A stretch of DNA of 64,000 bases, from the NCBI GenBank assembly GCA_000733355.1, contig JNVV01000001.1:2686219-2750218 (forward strand), written 5' to 3'. Both the position numbers and the translations under genes were made by a program. Below, one piece after another: positions 55,948 through 64,000 of this stretch. Source of the stretch: Falciphora oryzae. Taxonomy: Eukaryota > Ascomycota > Sordariomycetes > Magnaporthales > Magnaporthaceae. How positions within the stretch are numbered: the first letter of the stretch is position 1; every line of letters starts with the position of its first letter. A model generated the notes under the pieces. The model was not told the origin of the DNA, searched no databases, and saw nothing but the letters and a program-made list of their open reading frames with translations.

Positions 55948-57129
55948 ATGCCTGGCGTTCCGCTTAGATACCCCTGGCGGGGCAGTCTGACGTGGCCGCT
56001 CAAAGGAGATCCGCGCCGCTACAGCACCTTCCCGCCCTACACGGATGGTCATCCCTTCGAGGGCATTGGAGGCAAGGTGGTCGACTGCTCTAGGGCCTTT
56101 TTCGGGAGGCTGTTTTCCATCTTGCGCCTGGTTCTCTGGAACCCTCCGGCTGGCTTGATTATTGGCATAGTCGCCGGGATCTTCATCTGTAGGAATGGTC
56201 ACATCCAAGTCTTGGAACGTAAGCTTTCTACCTTACACGAATCCCGCCCCAGACCAGGCCAGCGCTCAGAAGTGCTGACAGATCCTTTGCAACGAGCTCA
56301 GCGCCGACCATCTTTCTCGGCACAGAATTGGGACCTTTGAAGACCCATTTCCAAGGCGACGTGTCTCGAGGCACAGCATTCGCGCAGTCGCCAGGACAGA
56401 TCATCGACTCGGCCTGGGAGTCAATCGGAGTCAACCGTAGGGACCAGCTGTATCCTCTAGGCCCGTCCGCCAAAAGCCAAAGCCCCTAACAAATACACGT
56501 CTATAGTGCGAAGCATCGTGATCTCCAAGGCTGAGGGCGCAGCGGCTGGCCTCGGGAGTGATCACGTCCAAGTCGCAGAAGAGTATGGCGGCGGATACCT
56601 GGCCGATATTCTGGGGATCAATCACATACAATGTCTGGCAAGTAGTCCCACCTGGCTTCCGTCCGGTCTTCCCATCTCAATCTTCAGAGAAAACGTTCGA
56701 CAAACTGAGGCCTGACTCATCGACTTCAACTCAGAACACAATACGAAAGGCGCTCTACTTCAATGCAGATCGCTACCACGAGCCAGATTCCATTGTCTCC
56801 GACGCCGAGGAGCATCGCTTGAGGTCAAACCTAGGCAAGTCTTCCAGACAAGCATCCTCGGAAGAATATCTTGCTGACCACCCCAAGCTCACTGTCTTGA
56901 CACCATCCGGCAGCACCTGATGTGCCGGGTCGACCTTGGAGTACGCGGCCAACGCTGGTGGAACCAGTCAGATCCGCAACCAGGTCCAGATTTCGGCAGC
57001 GAAGTGCGGCCCTGCCGTGATTTTAACGCTATTCAGGGCCTGATCGAGGCGAGGCAAATCCCTCAGAAGATCCCTCTTGGCTTCTATCTCCAACCGCTCC
57101 CCCATCAGATTCTCGACACCGCTTCGTGA
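55948..57129 (+). CDS. UstYa-like (DUF3328) membrane oxidase family protein
   Basis: Five exons were reconstructed: 55948-56218, 56326-56436, 56507-56637, 56735-56834 and 56888-57129, giving 284 residues. A membrane helix (about 69-90, LVLWNPPAGLIIGIVAGIFI) is followed by the lumenal DUF3328 domain. Its two hallmark His/Cys motifs are complete only after splicing: HIQCLNTIRK (about 167-176) and HCLDTIRQHLMC (about 206-217). WESIGV and CRDFNAI also match the family. UstYa-type proteins carry out oxidative cyclisation, chlorination and related steps in fungal RiPP and other metabolite pathways. Introns 1 and 2 are GT-AG; introns 3 (56638-56734) and 4 (56835-56887) both start GCAAGT and are read as GC-AG. 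The reading frame is intact. The substrate is unknown. Confidence 0.85.
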
Positions 57130-57965
57130 GGTTGGCGTCACCTAGACACGTTATAGCAAAATGTTGCAAGTGGGAAGCTGGAAACTGGCAAGTTAACACT
57201 GGCTTCTTGCCAGCTACATGATTATCCCAGAACCTGGTAGACTGTCAATCACCCCCCATTCCATTTCTTGCAGCCAATGCCCTTATCTTCGCATTATGCC
57301 CACCTGTACAATGCCGGCAGCCCAAACAGCCATCATCTATTCGGCTTGTCACAATAGCTTTTATTTTGCTATAATAGCACTCACGGTACCGACGCTGTAC
57401 CTCGATGAGTATTCATCTTGTCACAATTGCACGCAAGCGAGTCTGGAGCCCTCTATAAAATGCAACCAACTTCCATACCTCGTCTGAAAGTTCCCTTTTC
57501 ATTCTTCTTTCTACCCTTCCAAGCCAGCCTACTTTATCTTTTTTCTTTCTTCGCTTCTGGTTTGGCGTTGTCGTTCCTGATAGCCACGGCAAGTCACTTT
57601 CCCGGCCTCCCGATCACGCAGCTGCTGAGCAAAGCCCGTTTGAACGTGCTTGTTTTCCGGGTACATACCAGATACAACCACATTTCATTCGGCGCTCATT
57701 TTCCTAGCCAGCTATCGCGATTCCACTATCATGATCAAACCATATATGGTCAAGGCGGCACCAGCAGTCCCGGCGTTTTTCGTTGCGTGCTTATTTTTTT
57801 TGGCCATTATTGAACCATTACTCGTTTGTCGACAGTCGGAGGTAGCCGCCTTGGATACGAACTACTTCTAGGAAATTCCGATCTTGACCCTGCTTCGAAA
57901 CTAACAACCCACTTTTGACCAGAACACTTACGACCAAAGTCGGCTCAGCCATCTACAGCCTGACA
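57130..57965. promoter_or_regulatory. SET-gene upstream region
   Basis: This 836-bp stretch holds a TATAAAA at 57454-57460 followed by a pyrimidine-rich leader and two similar motifs (CTTGTCACAAT near 57347 and 57418). No coding gene was recognised. The open frames near 57420-57870 lack motifs. Confidence 0.4.
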
Positions 57966-59714
57966 ATGGCGGACTCTTGTGCGACCGCGTGGGGCGAGAC
58001 TCCATTCTCGCCCAGCCGGGTCGCCCCCATCGTGATTATCAAGGCAATCAGATGGGATTCGGTTAGTTTCCGATCAACCAAACGGGCAGGGCTGTTTGCA
58101 TATATCCCATATCTATATCCTAACGGTATAAATTCCTTCCCAGGACTCCGAGGACCCGTCGGGCGGCTCCTCTGACGACCTCACCGACGACGATTGTGCT
58201 ATCGCCAGCGCTCGCCTGAAGGGCTACAGGCGCGTTACTAGCAGCAGGACTTCTCCAAAAGACACTGGAGCCATGACGCGCAGCAGCAGCCCGTGCTACG
58301 AAACTGTCTCGTATCGAAACATGGAGCCTGTTCACTATCGGCTTCTGGAGGGCACCTACTTGGCGTCTCTGGAGTTCAGCTTGTCCCAGATTCCTCCTGG
58401 AGACCTAATCAGCGTCCTCCTGCGCCCGGAGAACCAGATCAAGCCGAAGCGCCAGCGCGAGCCCGAGGCCCAAGCCAATCTGGAGCTCTCGGAGACACAG
58501 CACAGCGAGGATCGACAGATTGACGACGCCTCCATGGCTACTGAGATCCAGCCTACAGGTGGCGATGCAACCAAGGCCAAGGGCAGCGCCCCAGAGACCG
58601 CTGGGGTCCAGCTCATTGGCAACGATCCCGCCGACGCCAAAGACAGTGCCCAAGCAGCCACCGAGACCCACCCTGTTGGCAGTGATCTAGCCGATTCCAA
58701 GGACAGCACGCAAGTGGACACCGAGGCCCAGTCTACACATATTGATGCAGCCGACGCTAGTGACAGCAACAGCATCAAGGGCGACTCCGAGGACAAGCAG
58801 GGGGGTGTGGCGCAAGATAGCGATGACTGCGACCAAAACGACCACGGAGCCCAGTCTGCCCAGCGTCCCCAAGACCGTGAGTCCGAGCATGACCAGAGCG
58901 ATAGCAAAGAAGATGGCGACACCGACACAGCTGCAAACAGCGACGGACACGAGACACCGGGAGGCGCTGACACCGAGGCTACATCTACCATCGACATCAC
59001 GCCCGAGGACACCATTCTTGAGGACACAGAGGCAGCTCAAAAGGGACAGGAGGAGGAGCATGAAGCTGGCACATCGCAGCTCACCCCGCCGCTTGTGGTC
59101 CCCATCAACGAGCTGTTCGAGGTCCGAAACGCGTCCATGGGCGGCTCCGGCGCCTTTGCTCGCAGGGACCTCAAGTTCCACGAGGTCATTCTCGTGGAAA
59201 AGTACATCCTTGACGGGAACGGATTTACCATACAGAAGCAGTTCCGCGAGCTCGACGCCCTCGCCCAGCGAGCCTACCTCTGCCTGCATCCGCACTGGCC
59301 CAAGGACGAGCAGCCGACAGACATTCTGACTGCCATCTGCCACACCAACTCGTGAGTCCGAAACCCACAGCTCTTATTCTACCCTGTTCCCGACAACTAA
59401 AACAATTTCCCCGACCCATTATCACCTGCAGTTTCAGCATCCACGGCGGCAAGGCCGTCTTCCCGGTCGCGTCCAGGTTCAACCACAAGTGCCGGGACAA
59501 GTGCAACCTGCTGTTCCACTTCGACAAGAAGAGCGAGCTGCTGGTCGTGTACGTCGGCGTCGAGCACATCAGCGCCGGCGAGGAACTCACCATCTCGTAC
59601 GGCGGCAACCCGCAGATGCTGTACCAGCGCTACGGCTTCTTCTGCTCCTGCGGCGGCTGCACCGGCTTTTCCCAGGCCAAGGCCGACGCTCTCGAGCGCC
59701 GCAACTGGATCTGA
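57966..59714 (+). CDS. SET-domain protein with internal repeats
   Basis: Exons are 57966-58061, 58144-59351 and 59432-59714, giving 528 residues. A variable acidic N-terminal region (about 100-345) includes four 20-residue repeats (58534-58773). The SET domain begins near residue 350 (ELFEVRNASMGGSGAFARRDL) and runs over intron 2 to SRFNHKCRDKCNLLFHF and GEELTISYG. A short Cys-rich post-SET end follows (YGFFCSCGGC). The NHxC and YxxF-type elements are those of SET enzymes that methylate lysines on proteins, in the SMYD-like/SET-only fungal group. Activity and target are unknown. Intron 1 has a CTAAC branch point at 58117. The start at 57966 gives MADSCATAW; an upstream coding exon cannot be excluded. 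Confidence 0.85.
58534..58773 (+). repeat. Four 60-bp (20-residue) imperfect tandem repeats
   Basis: Within the SET gene, four consecutive 20-residue units follow the pattern xxTExQPxGxDxADAKDSxQ: starting MATEIQP, ETAGVQL, AATETHP and VDTEAQS. The repeat preserves frame and lies in a predicted disordered linker. Confidence 0.8.
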
Positions 59715-60293
59715 GAACGGCAATTATTCCGCGCACTCTTCTGCTTCCACTTCTACTCCTATTTCGGTTTCCACTTCGATTTCTACTTCGACTTCCGTTT
59801 CCACTTTTATTTCCACTTCTCGTTTCCCATTTCTCGCATCTCTTTGATCTTCTTTGCCTTTTCTCAGTCCATGTCCCTTGACACCCCAATCTTTCGCGGC
59901 AGCACGTCGCTCAACTCCAGTGGAAATTTCTCAGTTGAAAACATTCAGATAAACGCCAGAGCTTTCTCATTTCTTTTCTCATCGATGGGTTGCTATTTGA
60001 GGGCTTGGGGTTTTTGCAGTCACATAACGATAGAAGTCGCACTTGGGTCGGGTGGAGGTCACGGGTGGTTCGTCCAATTGGGAAGGCGCATTGGAATGAA
60101 TGGGATGGATTGATGCGACGAAAGCCCAGTGGCGGCTCAAATAGATTTGGTTGGCTCGATACTGTGGTAGTAGGAACGAATCTACCTCAGCAAGCCCCAT
60201 AGCTATGGACAGACTCGGATCATTGGCCTTGAAGCCAGAAGCCCGTAAATTCATCCGGTCTTAAGCCTAACATTGACCACCCTTCCTGCCACG
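59715..60293. other. Intergenic with TTCNAC hexamer tract
   Basis: Directly after the SET stop codon, 59745-59830 is a run of degenerate TTCNAC/TTTCNA hexamers, almost purely pyrimidine on this strand. The remaining sequence to the agmatinase start contains no gene that I can support. Confidence 0.5.
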
Positions 60294-62002
60294 ATGAAAA
60301 CACCCAGGGCCTGGCTTCTCGCCGTCCCCTTATTGACGAAAGGGGTGGCGGCAGCTTGGGAGTTCCCCAGCCCCGCCAACCGCCAAATGCCCCTGCGACA
60401 AGACCCGGGAGCCATCCACTCGCTGGGCGACGGCGACGGCGACAACGACGTAAACATCATCCAGGGAAGCCAATTCCACGGCCTCAAGACCTTTGCCAAC
60501 CTGCCCTACGTCAACTGCTTCTCGGACGAGCAGACCGCCATCAAGGGGAACCAGTATGACATTGCCATCATGGGCGCGCCGCACGATACGGTCGGTCACA
60601 CAAGCCGCCCAGCTCCTTATTTTTCCCGCCCCTTGATACCTGCCGTGACACGAGCGTTTCTAACCGAGGCGCCGCCAGACCGTGACGGGAAGGCCAGGGG
60701 CGCGCTACGGCCCCACCGGGATCCGAACCGGCAGCCAGAGGATGTCGCTACTAGATACTTGGAGCGTCTACACAGGTGCGCCTCGGTCCACTGCATTGGC
60801 GCGCCGCGTCGTTGTGTACTGCTAACTTTTTGTTTGATCAGGGAAGGGCATGGGTGACTCTTGGGCTTCACTGATTGACTGTGGGGATGTTCCCATGACA
60901 TGGCTTGACAACAACGTTGCCCTGAAGCAGCTCGATAAAGCTCATCGGGTCAGCACTTCACCCGTTGTCCCCTGTGCGGTAGAGATGTGGGCTACTAAAC
61001 AGACGCTTCACCATTTGTTCCGCAGGCCGTCTCCGGGCGAGTTGCATCCAATGTCTCGGTGTCCAGGACGCCTCGAATCTTGACTCTCGGGGGTGACCAC
61101 ACGACCACCCTCTCAGCTTTAAGATCGACGCACCAGCGGTTCGGACAGGTATCGGTGATTCACATGGACTCGCATATCGGTAAGCAACAAAGGTCCTGCA
61201 GCACTCGGCGAATTGGCTAGCTTTGCTAACAACGACCACCCACGCAGATACCTGGGATCCCGCAGTCCTAGGTAGGTCAGGTCCCATATACCGCGGCTAC
61301 TAAGCCAAGAGAAAAACCAATCTGACGATACATCGAGGAAGGCGGTGGAATTTCCGACTATGCGTGAGTTTCATTACATCCCCTGAGGCGCCGCCACCAT
61401 CCGTGCCGACTGACAGTGTGAGGCGACACCAGCGGGCTGAACCACGGAACGTTCCTGCACATTGCCCATGAGGAAGGGCTCATCAAAAACACGTCGATTC
61501 ACGCCGGGATTCGTGCGCCCCTGATCCGAAGAAAGGGTGACATCCGAAACGATGTCCGATGCGGATTTGCTATTATTACAGCGAGGGATCTTGACAAGAT
61601 TGGCGTAGACGGCGTGATCTCGCGCATCAAGGAAAGGGTCGGTGACTCAAAGGTGTATATCAGCATCGGTGAGAAGCCTCCTGCTTTCTCGTCCAAAGCC
61701 AATCAGATCGCCGACTAACAATGGCAGACATTGACGTGCTCGATCCCGCCTTCGCGCCGGCGACTGGCACAGCCGAACCTGGGGGCTGGTCGACCCGTGA
61801 GCTGCTCAGCATCCTCGACGGCCTGACCGGTCTGCCCGTGGTCGGTGCCGACGTCGTTGAAGTCGCACCAGTCTATGACAACGTCGGCGAGACGACCGTT
61901 TTAGCCGCCGCCGAAGTGGGGCTGAGTCTCCTCACGCTCATGGTGGATACTCCTGTGGTCTCAAAACAGGACGAGAGCGGCGAAATTCCCCATCAGCCGT
62001 GA
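60294..62002 (+). CDS. Agmatinase-family ureohydrolase with signal peptide
   Basis: Eight exons were reconstructed: 60294-60590, 60679-60775, 60842-60948, 61026-61179, 61248-61271 (24 nt), 61342-61363 (22 nt), 61433-61668 and 61728-62002, giving 403 residues. Residues 1-21 (MKTPRAWLLAVPLLTKGVAAA) look like a signal peptide. The ureohydrolase core has GAPHDT, GRPGARYGPTGIR, GGDHT, HMDSHIDTW and SIDIDVLDPAFAP. The last three supply the His and Asp ligands of the two manganese ions. The family hydrolyses agmatine (to putrescine) or related guanidino compounds, releasing urea. GGDHT with DSHIDTW favours agmatinase over arginase. Every intron is GT-AG with a recognisable branch point in most. Secretion is a prediction. 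Substrate choice is not fixed by sequence alone. Confidence 0.9.
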
Positions 62003-63334
62003 CGGCCTGGCGTTGTGGTGCCAAACGGGTCGACAAATGGCTGCGGCAGGAGGTTGGAATTCACCTCAACGACTTCGGCTATAGCGACCGATGGCAGCAA
62101 TTCTGATGAGCTGGCTGAGGCGCGGACGAATCCCAGTCCTGATCTAGACATCGTGGAAGCAACATACCGACAGGTAAGGGGCTCAAGGGCTCCTCCTGTT
62201 TGACAGAAACCTCGCCTTTGACAGTCGGTGGCTGCGTGTATGAAGACGGCTTTGAGCCGCCGGTGGGTGGTGGCCTGAGGGGCCCCTTGACAGGCTTTCG
62301 CTTCTCAGAACCTGAAGCCATTTCTGCAGCCGCTCTCTCCCCAACCCACAGCGTGCAGGCTGGTGGATCAGTAAGGATGCGGGTCGACCTCGGCTTCCCG
62401 AGCACAGTAATGATGGGCGGGCAGCAAATGAGACAACGGGATTTACCAATGCGGCAAGCCGTAGCTCGCCCGGGCCAGCAGGTGCAGGCGTTGCAGACAC
62501 TGCAGATACTGCAGCACGGTCAGTCGAGCGGATGCAGGCGGAGGAGAGAGATGAGGCAAATCGGAGAAAATCCTGGGCCGCCGACGTGCTATCTGGCTGC
62601 GGGCTGCCGTTGGCTGTCGGACTGCCTGCATCAAGAACAGTGGGCAGGGAAAGACGGTGGAGCGCGGCTGCTGCGCAAAAGTGTGGCTGGGATAGGTTTG
62701 CTGCAGCTCACACGTGATAGCTAAACGTAATCGCGCGGCGGGAGCCAATCAGGGCATGCGATGTCCGGCCTGCGACCCCGCTTCTGCGTTGAGTCAGGCT
62801 GGCCACTGGGGTGAGAGCCGCCCGCTGGTGGGGCCAGAGCCAGGAACCTAGGTCGCGCGCCGCCTCCCGCCCTTCGCTTGACTATGGCTTGACCGAACTT
62901 CCCCTCCCCGCCTCCATCCCTCCGTAGTCGGATCGTCGCCCAACAATCTTTTGATTCAGACGCCCGTTGGCACTACTCCAGACCACACCCGCCGAGTTTG
63001 GCCATCGCGACACCGGCGCCCAGAACCGCCCTGACTAGGCAAAGGCACTCGGACGGCATCCACCATTGTACATATGCCAATTTGCTAATCAATCCACTGG
63101 AAACGCTTCCGTCCCAAGCGCCAGCGGTACCAAAAGACCGGGTGGGCACGGGGAAAAAAAAGGAAGAACAAAAAAAAAGTAAGGAATTAAAAAAAAATTA
63201 ATCGGAAAGGGACTGTGCCCTCCGCTCCGTGCCCGGTCTGGCCCCCCAAAGCTTGCCCCTCGGCGTCACTGCGCCCCTTATTCCCGGCACGGGTGCGCCA
63301 ATCCCGCCCGCGCGTCACGTCGTCCGCCGTCCGC
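62003..63334. other. Intergenic, agmatinase to Zn2Cys6 gene
   Basis: 1.3 kb with open frames on both strands near 62180-62750 that show no conserved motif, and an A-rich patch at 63154-63198 close before the transcription factor start. It is probably the promoter and leader of the downstream gene. Confidence 0.4.
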
Positions 63335-64000
63335 ATGGATTCCGGCGCCGCCGGCTCGCTTAGCCCGACCAGCCCCGTCAGCGTACGGAGCCATGTCGGG
63401 GCCAATGGCGGTCCCAAGAGAAAGCGGAGCGCTGGCAATATCGCGAGCACCATGGACAGCAGTCCCGAGAGCCCTGGCGCCGACGACGAGCACGGCGACC
63501 ACCACGAGAAGAAGCGCCAGCCCGGCGTGAAGCGGGCATGCAATGAGTGTCGTCAACAAAAGGTGAGTCAACGAGAAGGCAGCCCCGCTACCTGGACCGC
63601 CCGTCCGCCCGTTCTGCTCCTGCGATTGCTCTTGCTTGTGTCGGTATGGGTTCAGATGAACATACTCGCTGACCACCGACGTCTGCCCCTCCACTCCAGC
63701 TACGTTGCGATGTCGTCCAGGACCCGTTTCAGGGGTGCACTCGATGTAGTCGGCTCAAGCTCGAGTGCAAGATCGAGTCCAACTTCAAGCGCGTTGGGAA
63801 GCGGAGTAAACATGCCGAGATGGAAAAGGAGATCGACATGCTACGCCGCGCAGTGCAACGCGCACGCGCAGCGGGGTATATCGAGGACGACGAGGACATG
63901 CACTCGCAGCTACAGTCGCCCGTCATCAACAACACCTACACTCACACACGCAACCCATCCCTGATGGGCTCCGACGAGGCTGTCTCGTCGCTACTACACC
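63335..64000 (+). CDS. Zn2Cys6 transcription factor (5' part, cut by window end)
   Basis: Exon 1 is 63335-63562; exon 2 starts at 63700 and runs off the window. A Ser/Pro-rich start with PKRKRS, a likely nuclear localisation signal, precedes the zinc cluster. The cluster is assembled across the intron: CNECRQQK | LRCDVVQDPFQGCTRCSRLKLEC, that is C-x2-C-x6-C, linker, C-x2-C-x6-C. It is followed by a basic linker (FKRVGKRSKHAEMEKEI) and a heptad-like dimerisation helix (IDMLRRAVQRARAAGY). This makes it a fungal binuclear-cluster DNA-binding regulator. Its target and the middle homology domain lie outside the window, so no specific orthologue is claimed. Confidence 0.9.

Noticed and set aside
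57418..57871. Open frames before the SET gene, one hydrophobic
   Set aside because: They overlap a TATA box and CT-rich leader, lack conserved motifs and are interrupted relative to any splice model tried.
1..64000. tRNA genes and CRISPR arrays
   Set aside because: No convincing tRNA arm pair (A and B boxes with TTCGANNC in context) was seen by eye, and no spaced direct-repeat array exists; a eukaryotic genome is not expected to have CRISPR. A tRNAscan run would settle the tRNA question.

Overview
The window is nuclear DNA from a filamentous ascomycete, most likely a Sordariomycete. Coding exons are GC-rich and are cut by short introns (about 50-210 bp) with GTRNGY-type donors, CTAAC/CTGAC-like branch points and YAG acceptors. 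The gene content also fits: a quinate (qa) cluster segment in the Neurospora order, a CYT-18-type mitochondrial tyrosyl-tRNA synthetase, a LaeA-like methyltransferase, a UstYa-type protein and a pogo/Fot1-type transposon whose stop codons look RIP-made. All exon structures were read by hand from splice signals and frame continuity and have not been checked against transcripts. A 58-base run of N at 50616-50673 is an assembly gap.

1-4.25 kb holds three quinate/shikimate catabolism genes: type II 3-dehydroquinase (qa-2), 3-dehydroshikimate dehydratase (qa-4, minus strand) and quinate/shikimate dehydrogenase (qa-3). A near-perfect QA-1F activator site lies upstream of qa-2. No permease or regulator gene lies to the right. 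The next element is a 1.85 kb pogo-type transposon (4564-6416) with perfect 44-bp inverted repeats and a transposase interrupted only by three TAG codons. It is followed by a six-exon AAA ATPase gene (6667-9780) that is intact except for one TAG just before Walker A.

11.8-17.1 kb carries a cysteine-containing unknown protein, a tannase/feruloyl esterase and a divergent Ayg1/FrsA-like alpha/beta hydrolase. 18.0-23.5 kb carries NPR2 (TORC1 inhibition), the mitochondrial tyrosyl-tRNA synthetase and the complex II anchor subunit SDH4. 27.1-30.1 kb carries the LaeA-like methyltransferase and the CPSF30-type protein Yth1. 30.5-36.5 kb carries three co-oriented minus-strand genes: an amidase, a class I methyltransferase and a DUF1776 protein.

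36.5-54.2 kb is gene-poor. It contains one F-box-like cysteine-rich protein gene (42.75-44.41 kb) between two roughly 6-kb non-coding stretches, and one small Tyr/Lys-rich gene. 54.2-62.0 kb carries a secreted Tyr-periodic protein, an intact UstYa/DUF3328 gene with two apparent GC-AG introns, a SET-domain protein with internal 20-residue repeats, and an eight-exon agmatinase-family gene with a signal peptide. The right edge holds the start of a Zn2Cys6 transcription factor.

No single new system is proven here. The most interesting candidates are the UstYa gene with its Tyr-periodic secreted neighbour, the AAA ATPase broken by one codon, the TAG-only transposon relic and the isolated F-box/Cys-rich gene.
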